Source: Proteinivorax hydrogeniformans (GTDB lineage: Bacteria; Bacillota; Proteinivoracia; Proteinivoracales; Proteinivoracaceae). From it: DNA of 64,000 bases. Shown one piece after another: positions 1-7,306 of the stretch (the first letter of the stretch is position 1; each line of letters starts with the position of its first letter). A program made the translations under genes and the position numbers. The notes under the pieces are model-generated. The model was not told the DNA's origin. It was given only the letters and a program-made list of their open reading frames with translations, and made no database searches. The stretch covers positions 2,480,001 to 2,544,000 of the forward strand of contig NZ_CP159485.1 of the NCBI RefSeq assembly GCF_040515995.1, read 5' to 3'.

Positions 1-1950
1 TGCTGTTTCCGTTAAAAATATATCCTGTACAACTAAGAAACTTTCTTTTAGCCCCTTAATTACATGGTTTGTATCAGGATCAGATAACACAGGGTTTTCT
101 CCCATAATGTAAAGCATTTTAATTTTTCCGCTTTCTGCATGTTTCATCATATGAGTCATGGTCATCCCAGTTTCACCAGATAGCTTTGTTCCCCAAGCCT
201 TTTCAAACTTTTCCTGAACTTTTTTATCGCCAATAGGCTGATATCCAGTATAAACGACAGGTAAAGCACCCATATCACAGGCTCCCTGTACGTTGTTTTG
301 ACCCCTTAGCGGGTTAATTCCTGTTCCTTCTCTACCCAAGTTGCCAGTAACCAAAGCTAGATTAGATAGACTGATAACACCGTCTGTTCCTTTATGATGC
401 TGAGTTATTCCCATGCAGTAGAAAATACTTCCTCTATCGTATTTAGCGTACATTCTGGCAGCTTTTCGGATATCTTCTGCATCTACCTCACAAATCTCTG
501 CTACCTTTTCAGGGGTGTATTTTTTCAATACTTCTTTCAACTGCTGGAAACCTTCAGTATTTTTCTCAATATACTCTTTGTCCTCTAGACCTTCCTCTAA
601 AATCACATTTAGCATTCCATTTGATAATGCAATACTGGTACCTGGTTTGATTTGTAAAAATACGTCAGATACATCCTCCAGTGAAATTTTGCGAGGATCA
701 GCTACTATTAATTTGGCACCTTTTTTAACCGCTCTTCTAATACGCGCTCCAATAACAGGGTGATTTTCTTCTGTATTTGTACCTGTTAAAAATATAACTT
801 CTGCCTTGTCTATCTCTGCGATACTATTTGTCATAGCTCCACTTCCAAGTGTAGTTGCAAGACCTGCAACTGTAGAGCTGTGTCAGAGTCGAGCACAGTG
901 ATCAACGTTGTTTGTACCGATACCTGCCCTAAAAAACTTAGTCATCATATAATTATCTTCTGTTATAGCTCTAGCGGAAGAAAATCCACCGATAGCATCA
1001 GGTCCATCTTGTTCTTTAATTTCAGTTATTTTGTCCGCTATTCTTTGATAAGCTTTCTCCCAAGTTGCTTCTTTGAGCTCACCATTTTCTCTTACAAGTG
1101 GTTTGCTTAGTCTATCAGGGTGGTTAATAAAATCAAAAGCAAACTTGCCCTTTACACAAAGCAAACCTTGATTCAACTTACCTTTTACGGGATTGACCTC
1201 AACTATCTTGTCATCTTTAGTGGAAAGTTCTAGCTGACAACCAACTCCACAGTATGAACAGGTGGTTTCAACTTTTTCTGTTTCCCAGTGCCTATATTTA
1301 TGTTTTGCTTTCGGCATCAGTGCTCCTACTGGACAATTTGAGACGCAATTTCCACAGGACACACAATCTGTCTTTGTTAACTCTTTGACAATGTTTTGGG
1401 GAGCTTTAACATACCCTTGCATACCTTGTCTTACTAAAGATAACCCTTCTACACCCTGTAACTGTGTGCAGATTTCCACACATTTTCCGCACGCGATACA
1501 TTTCTCTCTATCAATGTAGTAAAAAGGATTTTTATCGAAAAGTTCCTTTGGAGCAATATTTTCTCTAAAATAGTCAGGTCCTTTAACATCGTATTTATAG
1601 CAATACGTTTGCAAATCACAATGCCCTGACTTTTCACAGGTTAAACAATCTAAAGGATGATCAGCCAAAACTTCTTTAAGAATCTCTTGTCTAGCTCTAA
1701 CCACATTGTTAGATTCCGTCCAAATCTCCAAATTATCCTTTACCATTACATCAGTAGAATCGACTAGACTCTCTTCTCCTTTTATTTCGACAATGCTTAA
1801 GTCAGCTCCGCTATCTACAGTTTTCATCTCAAAGCGTTCGTCATAATTTAAAGTTGGTATATTTATATTGTTCAAGCGAGCTGCATTAAAAACACTTATT
1901 CCTTCTTCACATTGGACAGGTCGTCCGTTAATTTTAATTGTTATCATCAT
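1..1950 (-). CDS. fdhA: Selenocysteine-containing formate dehydrogenase alpha subunit (3' end beyond window)
   Basis: Molybdenum/tungsten bis-MGD enzyme that interconverts formate and CO2. Reading through an in-frame TGA at 885-883 joins an N-terminal frame ending NVDHCARL to a downstream frame starting HSSTVAGLATTLGS, the usual context of the FdhF active-site Sec (about residue 356). Domains in order: degenerate ferredoxin-like region (about 1-75), His-Cys3 cluster region (HPLDCLTC), two 4Fe-4S motifs (CIACGKCVEIC, CVSCGNCVSNC), the 4Fe-4S of the catalytic domain (CSYCGVGC), then the molybdopterin domain, which runs off the left edge. The N-terminal [2Fe-2S] cysteines are absent. The start is taken as ATG 1950 (or ATG 1947) behind AGGGGTG; it overlaps the end of the hydrogenase gene, so the two are probably translationally coupled. 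Identity as a Sec-FDH is firm; its electron partner is inferred from the operon. Confidence 0.95.
853..871 (-). promoter_or_regulatory. Bacterial SECIS hairpin of fdhA
   Basis: Starting 11 nt after the UGA codon, the minus strand forms a 7-bp stem (AGUUGCA/UGCAACU) with a GGUCU loop. This closely resembles the apical part of the E. coli fdhF SECIS, whose loop is also of the GGUCU type and is bound by the SelB C-terminal domain. It supports recoding rather than termination at 885-883. Confidence 0.85.
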
Positions 1951-3703
1951 GTTCACCCCTTACATCAACATTTTTCGTAGAGCGATCAATATAGTGGGTA
2001 TGAAGTAAATCGTGAGCTTTATGTCCACCTGGCTGCCCCAAATAATTATCATACAATTTGCTAATTAGAGGATTCTCATGAGACCGGCGCAAGGTAGAGT
2101 TTCCATCTGTTTTATAAATGCCTGCCATTCTCTTTTTAACTGTTTCCATAGAATCTGGAATAGGGGCTCCTCCTCCATTAATACAACCTCCTATACATCC
2201 CATTATTTCTACAAAGTGATATTGTTTTTCACCATTTTCAATTTTTTTCATTAGCTCCTTAGCAGCAGCTGTACCATGGACAACAGCAATTTTGACCTTC
2301 ATATCTGCTATTTTAATCTCTGCTTCTTTAGCATTTGTCAGTCCTCTTACACCTTCATACTCTATTTTGTCTAGTTTGCCTTCACTAAGTTTCCAAGCAA
2401 CTGTTCTTAAAGCTGCTTCCATAACTCCACCTGTTGTACCAAAAATTCTTCCAGCACTAGTGTGATCTCCTAAAAAGTTGTCAAAACTTTCTACGTCAAG
2501 CTTTGCAAATTGAATTTTTTCCATCTTTATCATTTTTGCTAACTCTCTCGTTGTCAGTACCGCATCTACATCTTTTAAGTCGTTGACTTTTAATTCTTCT
2601 CTATCTGCTTCGAATTTTTTAGCAGTACAAGGCATTATAGATAGGCTAAATATTTTTTGAGGTTCTAAATCATTAATTTCTGCATAATAGGACTTAGACA
2701 AAGCACCGAACATTTGTTGTGGTGATTTACAAGAAGATACATTTTCCAATAAGCGGGGATGATTATGTTCTACATACTTTACCCAACCTGGAGAGCAGGA
2801 GGTTAACAACGGAAGCTTTTCACCTTTTTGGATTCTGTCAATAAACTCAGTTCCCTCTTCCATTATTGTCAAGTCTGCGGTAAAATCGGTACTAAATACT
2901 TTGTCTGCACCTAGTTTCCTTAATGCTGCATTGGTTTGTCCTGTAACATCAGTGCCAGGCTCCAACCCAAATTCTTCACCCAAAGTGTGTTTAACAGCTG
3001 GTGCTGTTTGTACCACTACGTGTACATTAGGATCATTTATAGCTGCACGTACTCTATGGATATCATTTTTCTCTACTAACGCCCCTACAGGACATACTTT
3101 TATACATTGACCACAGTTTATACAATCAGTTTCTGAAATAGGTTCCTTTTCTTTAGTGTTAATAACTGTGTCATGTCCTCTTTCGGTATAATCATAAATG
3201 CCTATGTCCTGTGTTTCCGAACAAACTCTAACACAATTTCCACATACTATGCATTTATTTATATCTCTAGTAATGGAAGTACTTGATAAATCAAGAACTT
3301 CTTTTTGTGGCAAAGTCTCCAGCAATTGCTCTTTTCTATTAACATCATATTGGTAACAAAGGTTTTGCAATTCACAATCTCCAGCTACTTTATCGCAAGT
3401 CAAGCAATCATTTGGGTGATTGGCAATTAAAAGTTCTAACGTCGCTTTTCTTGAATCTTTAATTCTCTCTGTTTCTGTGCGCACTACCATTTTGTCTTTT
3501 ACTTTTGTATTACAAGAAGCCAAAAGCTCCTCTTCTCCATCAACCTCCACAACACACATTCTACAATTTCCCTCATCATTCAAATCGGGATGAGTACATA
3601 AAGTAGGGATGTTAACTCCATTTTTCTTACATACATCCAAAATTGAATTATCTTCCGTAGCAACTACATTTTTACCATTTATAGTCAATCTAACTGTTGC
3701 CAT
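1934..3703 (-). CDS. hydA: [FeFe] hydrogenase catalytic subunit, HndD/HydA type
   Basis: Produces or oxidises H2 at an H-cluster. About 589 residues in the order: [2Fe-2S] ferredoxin domain with all four cysteines (CTHPDLNDEGNCRMC ... SC), His-Cys3 cluster (HPNDCLTC), two 4Fe-4S motifs (CIVCGNCVRVC, CINCGQCIKVC), H-domain and small C-terminal subunit-like domain. H-cluster motifs are TSCSPGW (about 303), MPCTAKKFE (about 359) and EIMGCIGGCINGGG (about 501). The TSCSPGW form with a nearby SSCKSPQQM is, as I recall, usual for subunits of multimeric hydrogenases. Start chosen at ATG 3703, 7 nt after GGGAGG; an ATG at 3709 is too close to that site. It lies between the NuoF-like gene and fdhA, with an overlap into fdhA. 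Confidence 0.95.
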   Translation of the reverse strand: MATVRLTINGKNVVATEDNSILDVCKKNGVNIPTLCTHPDLNDEGNCRMCVVEVDGEEELLASCNTKVKDKMVVRTETERIKDSRKATLELLIANHPNDCLTCDKVAGDCELQNLCYQYDVNRKEQLLETLPQKEVLDLSSTSITRDINKCIVCGNCVRVCSETQDIGIYDYTERGHDTVINTKEKEPISETDCINCGQCIKVCPVGALVEKNDIHRVRAAINDPNVHVVVQTAPAVKHTLGEEFGLEPGTDVTGQTNAALRKLGADKVFSTDFTADLTIMEEGTEFIDRIQKGEKLPLLTSCSPGWVKYVEHNHPRLLENVSSCKSPQQMFGALSKSYYAEINDLEPQKIFSLSIMPCTAKKFEADREELKVNDLKDVDAVLTTRELAKMIKMEKIQFAKLDVESFDNFLGDHTSAGRIFGTTGGVMEAALRTVAWKLSEGKLDKIEYEGVRGLTNAKEAEIKIADMKVKIAVVHGTAAAKELMKKIENGEKQYHFVEIMGCIGGCINGGGAPIPDSMETVKKRMAGIYKTDGNSTLRRSHENPLISKLYDNYLGQPGGHKAHDLLHTHYIDRSTKNVDVRGEHDDNN

Positions 3704-3723
3704 TTTCATACCTCCCTTAGCTC

Positions 3724-4881
3724 TTATTCCTTATGTTGAAGACTCGCCATAATTGGATTTATAGCTTTATTTCCAAACCCACATAAAGAAGAATCTTTTA
3801 TTGCTTTTGCAAAAAACTCAACTAGTTTAACCTTATCCCGTTCTCCTTCAAAGAAAGCTGGCACAAGATCTCCCATTCTCTTTAATCCCTCTCTACATGT
3901 GGAACATTTGCCACATGATTGCTGTGAATTATGTTGCACTGAGTTAACAATAAGTTCTGTTAACCTTTTTTTATCTTCTATAACTTCTACAGGACTCGCC
4001 CCAAGTAAAAAACCTTCCTTCTTTGAGGTTGCATAATCAATCTTTGTTGTTTTTAGTTGTTCCTCGGTTAAAACCCCACCTAAACTTCCCCCAACATTTA
4101 TAGCATACAGATTGGGAATGTTTATTCTTTCACTTGCTTTTTTAATTAATTCTTCGAAGTTAGAGCCTAGCTCCATAGTAACTAGACAACCTTCCTGACC
4201 ATTCTGCACATAAAATACTTTGCATCCATAATTATCTGCTTCCCCCATAGTCTTAAACCATGAGCTTCCATTTTCCACTATTAAAGATATATTAATTAAA
4301 GTTTCTACGTTAGCAATAAATAGCTTGCTTTGCTGCCATGTATTTTTGGCTTCTAAAAATGGGTAACGTCCGTGACTTAAATTTTCTTTATAATTAGTTA
4401 AAAGTGCGATGTCATTATCAAAAAAAATATTTTTTTCATCTACATCAATAATGTCAATCTTTAACTCTTTAGCCTTAAAATAACCCATTTTACCCATTTG
4501 TTTAATAGTTAGTTTTAACATTCTACTAATCAACTGGTGGCTTTCGTTTATAAAAATGCTAACTTTTGATGCTTTTACCGCCTTTGCAGATAAAACTAAT
4601 CCTTGAACTAAGTGGTAGGTATTCGATGAAGCTAAGCCATTATCTAACTTTGAATTACCGATATGCAAAACTACTTCTTTAGAGCCAGTATATTTTGCTA
4701 CCTCTTCCATATAATTACCGATAAATATTTTTCTACCATCCCTGCTGAGCAGCTCAGCTTCTTTTATCTCTTTAATAACTTCTTCGCCTTTACTTTCTAC
4801 GACAGCCATTGAGTCAAAAGCGAGTTTCTCCACATCATATTTTTCTAAACCTTGTTCGTTTAGAGATAAAACTCTTTCCAT
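3724..4881 (-). CDS. NuoF/HydB-like subunit lacking the FMN/NADH-binding motifs
   Basis: Homologue of the 51-kDa diaphorase subunit found in bifurcating hydrogenases and complex I. The C-terminal half is recognisable: NVETLINISLI, the soluble-ligand-binding beta-grasp region (about 225-300), and a 4Fe-4S motif CGKCSTCREG ... LCGFGNKAI. In the N-terminal half, where the family has the glycine-rich GRGGAGFPTG FMN loop and NADEGDPGAF, this protein has SRDGRKIFIG and HIGNSKLDNG. Both flavin/nucleotide signatures are therefore gone. At 385 residues it also lacks the N-terminal thioredoxin-like extension and C-terminal ferredoxin of larger HydB proteins. No NuoE (24-kDa) gene is nearby. A structural or electron-wiring role in an FDH-hydrogenase complex is likely; direct NAD(P)H oxidation is unlikely. 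Confidence 0.85.
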   Translation of the reverse strand: MERVLSLNEQGLEKYDVEKLAFDSMAVVESKGEEVIKEIKEAELLSRDGRKIFIGNYMEEVAKYTGSKEVVLHIGNSKLDNGLASSNTYHLVQGLVLSAKAVKASKVSIFINESHQLISRMLKLTIKQMGKMGYFKAKELKIDIIDVDEKNIFFDNDIALLTNYKENLSHGRYPFLEAKNTWQQSKLFIANVETLINISLIVENGSSWFKTMGEADNYGCKVFYVQNGQEGCLVTMELGSNFEELIKKASERINIPNLYAINVGGSLGGVLTEEQLKTTKIDYATSKKEGFLLGASPVEVIEDKKRLTELIVNSVQHNSQQSCGKCSTCREGLKRMGDLVPAFFEGERDKVKLVEFFAKAIKDSSLCGFGNKAINPIMASLQHKE

Positions 4882-4982
4882 CTTAAAACCTCCTTAAATT
4901 TCGTTTATAGATATCTCCCTGTAGCTACAGTACTTTTTCATCACCTCCAAATACCTTTAAAATATTTTATTGTTATATAAAG

Positions 4983-4998
4983 AGCAATTGTCATGCCA
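4983..4998 (-). promoter_or_regulatory. Sigma-54 (-24/-12) promoter of the hydrogenase-FDH operon
   Basis: The minus strand reads TGGCATG-N4-TTGCT, matching the sigma-54 consensus TGGCAC-N5-TTGCW at the invariant GG and GC with correct spacing. It lies about 100 nt upstream of the first gene of the operon (ATG at 4881). A sigma-54 activator gene is present at 7307-9553. Confidence 0.82.
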
Positions 4999-5052
4999 AA
5001 AATATAATTCTTAAAACCCGCCAAACATAGCCATGCACCTCACATTTCAACC

Positions 5053-5068
5053 GTCCTAATTTTAGGAC
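5053..5068. promoter_or_regulatory. Candidate upstream activator site (palindrome)
   Basis: Inverted repeat GTCCTAA-TT-TTAGGAC, perfect over 7 bp per arm, centred about 70 bp upstream of the -24 element of the sigma-54 promoter. That is the usual place for enhancer sites of NtrC-type activators. A further TAGGACA-like half-site lies at 5161-5167. Binding by the neighbouring activator is inferred. Confidence 0.5.
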
Positions 5069-5095
5069 AAAATTCGAGCTATTTCATTTTTTTCT

Positions 5096-5129
5096 CCTCA
5101 GTCGCTTTATGCCAATGAAGAGACTGAGG
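5096..5129. repeat. Inverted repeat upstream of the hydrogenase operon
   Basis: CCTCAGTC at 5096-5103 and GACTGAGG at 5122-5129 can pair across an 18-nt loop. No U-run follows on the minus strand, so it does not look like a terminator for the upstream gene; an operator or leader structure is possible. The rest of 4882-5230 contains the sigma-54 promoter, the palindrome at 5053 and a terminator. Confidence 0.35.
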
Positions 5130-5188
5130 GTGTCTTTGTTTTCGGACATCATCTTTAAACTAGGACACCTCTTTATTCCATGATTTTA

Positions 5189-5237
5189 AACTAAAAAATG
5201 GTACCTGCTATTACTAGCAGATACCATTTTTTAGTTT
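5189..5237 (-). terminator. Rho-independent terminator of the chemoreceptor-type sensor gene
   Basis: Long hairpin with arms AAAAAATGGTA.CTGCTA and TAGCAG.TACCATTTTTT, followed on the minus strand by further T-rich sequence. It overlaps the stop codon at 5231. Confidence 0.8.
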
Positions 5238-7123
5238 AAATTGTTTTTTCCAGTTAGTTCAGAAGAAGTATTAGATAAATCTTCTAACGACGAATTTGTT
5301 TCCTCAGATATAGCCATAACGTTTTCCATTTTTTCTCCTACGATGCTAATAACTTTATTAAGTTTATCTACTGAATCTTCTATGGTTTTTACACTCTTTA
5401 CTCCACTACTATTATTTTTTTCTGTTTGGGATACCACAACCTCAGATTGTTCTGCAAGCTTTCTAACTTCCTCAGCAACGACGGCAAACCCCTTACCTGC
5501 ATCTCCTGCTCTGGCAGCCTCTATAGATGCATTTAAAGCAAGCAAGTTAATTTGTTCTGCAATTTCTACAATTTTGTTTGACATTTCTTCATGCTCCGAA
5601 AAAGTTTTCGTCAATAAATCAACGCTGTTAATAGTATCTTGAGATGCAGTTTCTATATCTCCCATCTGACTGTTTATTTCATACATATCTTTAGCCGTCT
5701 CTTCTGAAACTTTGGTCAAATCATTAATAATGCTGTTTATATTTTCTGCCCCTTGCTTTATGTTTTTCAATAACATCTCTTGTTTTTGGGAGTTTTTTCT
5801 AGTTAACTCTGCATTTTGTCGTTCTTCATTTAACAACTTTTCCTGTTTGATTTCCCCTTCTCTTCTATTATATTCTATACAGTTTTCTAAAACGTTGTAA
5901 TTTAAGGCGATAACTTTAACCATATCTTCACAACTTTTATAACCACAAGCAGCACAATCAAAACTTTTATCTTCATCGGTTTTTTTGTGAAGTTTACTGT
6001 AAATTATATCCTTTTGATTTTGTTCAACCTTTTTCTCTTTCCATCTATTATTATAAGTTACCTTAAAGTCATCTACCCGTAGCTTTTTCTCGAAATTTTT
6101 CACCATATCTCTTGGAGAAACTTTCGAAAAAAGCCCTTTCTTTTGTGCAGTTATTTTTTTAGTCTTCTCATACAAAATAGCATCCATTTCATCAGAACTC
6201 ATCATGTTTTCGGTAGCAGTTCCCAGCAAACATCCTTCTGAGCAATTAAGTATATCTATAACAAAAGGAAGCTTCCCCTGTCTTTTGTTGATACCAGATA
6301 AATAGTTTTGAACTAATTTAGGTCCTTCAATTTTTTTAATATGAAATCCCTTTCCATAAACCTGCTCAATACTTTCTTTTAATCCCCCAGGAGTGGGATA
6401 CCAAAACCCTACTAAACTTTCAGGAGAGTCAAAGTTTTCTTCTTTTTCCCATTCCCCTTCTTTTCTGTACAACTCCATAATTTTTTTAAATGTAATGTTA
6501 TAATCAATATGCTTATGTCTTCTGAATTCGTCGGTTTTTGCTATACAAGGCGACAGTGCAGCTATTTTCCCCTCAAACCCTTCATATTTTTTCAAATATA
6601 TAGCTGCACAAGACATAGGTGAGCCAACCGGGCTTAAATATTTTAATAAATTTGGATAATATCGTTCGATACTGTTCACAATCACAGGACATGGTTGAGA
6701 AATGATAGTTTGTAAACTTTTTTCTTCAAAAATTTTCATATAAAGAAATGTAGTGATATCTGCCCCAAAGCTAACATCATAAATCAATTGGATTCCTTTA
6801 CTCTTTAACCAAGCAAACACCTTTTTGTACTCATCGGGATAATTTAACATAAAAGCAGGGGCAACTACTATAGATATTTTTTTGTTTTGCTGAAGATCTG
6901 TTAAAAGCTGCTCTATATCGTCTTCATAATATCTGGCTTGATGGGTACAAGCTTTTATACACTCCCCACATGTTATGCACTCCTCATTTGCTATATCAAC
7001 TTTTATTGCCCCAGATTCATCTTTAAAGGCTTTATTGGCCAATATTTGAGGGCATTCCCTAATACATTTATCGCATCCTGTACATTGTTCTTTATTAGTT
7101 TTTATTATTTTTTCTCCTAACAT
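5231..7123 (-). CDS. Hydrogenase-like sensor fused to a methyl-accepting chemotaxis signalling domain
   Basis: 630-residue soluble protein with no membrane segment. Order: two 4Fe-4S ferredoxin motifs ([22 protein letters not shown]; about 14-60), an [FeFe]-hydrogenase large-subunit C-terminal-type domain (about 80-310), a further 4Fe-4S motif CAACGYKSC (about 390-398), a coiled coil, then an MCP signalling domain whose tip [16 protein letters not shown] lies near 526-540. The four H-cluster ligand cysteines are present: QPCP (145), SPC (193), C294 and C298 in NCSEGC; the AK of the second motif is kept. The proton-relay Cys is Pro and the GGGQP ending is lost, as expected of a sensor rather than a turnover enzyme. 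It has its own sigma-54 promoter and sits beside the hydrogenase operon. Probable job: report H2 or redox state to CheA/CheW; output is inferred. ATG with GGAGG upstream. Confidence 0.88.
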   Translation of the reverse strand: MLGEKIIKTNKEQCTGCDKCIRECPQILANKAFKDESGAIKVDIANEECITCGECIKACTHQARYYEDDIEQLLTDLQQNKKISIVVAPAFMLNYPDEYKKVFAWLKSKGIQLIYDVSFGADITTFLYMKIFEEKSLQTIISQPCPVIVNSIERYYPNLLKYLSPVGSPMSCAAIYLKKYEGFEGKIAALSPCIAKTDEFRRHKHIDYNITFKKIMELYRKEGEWEKEENFDSPESLVGFWYPTPGGLKESIEQVYGKGFHIKKIEGPKLVQNYLSGINKRQGKLPFVIDILNCSEGCLLGTATENMMSSDEMDAILYEKTKKITAQKKGLFSKVSPRDMVKNFEKKLRVDDFKVTYNNRWKEKKVEQNQKDIIYSKLHKKTDEDKSFDCAACGYKSCEDMVKVIALNYNVLENCIEYNRREGEIKQEKLLNEERQNAELTRKNSQKQEMLLKNIKQGAENINSIINDLTKVSEETAKDMYEINSQMGDIETASQDTINSVDLLTKTFSEHEEMSNKIVEIAEQINLLALNASIEAARAGDAGKGFAVVAEEVRKLAEQSEVVVSQTEKNNSSGVKSVKTIEDSVDKLNKVISIVGEKMENVMAISEETNSSLEDLSNTSSELTGKNNLN

Positions 7124-7172
7124 ATTTGTCCTCCTCTAAAGCTAATATAATATAGATCATTTAATTATATAT

Positions 7173-7188
7173 AGCAAATACTATGCCA
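7173..7188 (-). promoter_or_regulatory. Sigma-54 (-24/-12) promoter of the chemoreceptor-type sensor gene
   Basis: The minus strand reads TGGCATA-N4-TTGCT, with GG and GC in the correct positions, 50 bp upstream of the ATG at 7123. It is very close to the promoter at 4983-4998, suggesting joint control by one activator. Confidence 0.78.
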
Positions 7189-7255
7189 GTAAAAAACAAG
7201 CTGCTTTCCCCTTATTTACTCCGTCCCATTAACTTAAGAATTATTAAGTAAAAGA

Positions 7256-7294
7256 GGCTGCACCATTATAGGATAATCCTATGATGGTGCAGCC
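7256..7294 (-). terminator. Terminator of the sigma-54 activator gene
   Basis: Near-perfect hairpin GGCTGCACCAT...ATGGTGCAGCC followed on the minus strand by TCTTTTACTT, just after the stop codon at 7307. It separates the activator transcript from the sigma-54 promoter at 7173-7188. Confidence 0.8.
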
Positions 7295-7306
7295 ATTGTC
7301 ATATCT

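Noticed and set aside
883-885. Stop codon ending a truncated formate dehydrogenase
   Set aside because: Frame, flanking residues, SECIS hairpin and presence of selA, selB, selC and selD all show that it is a Sec codon.
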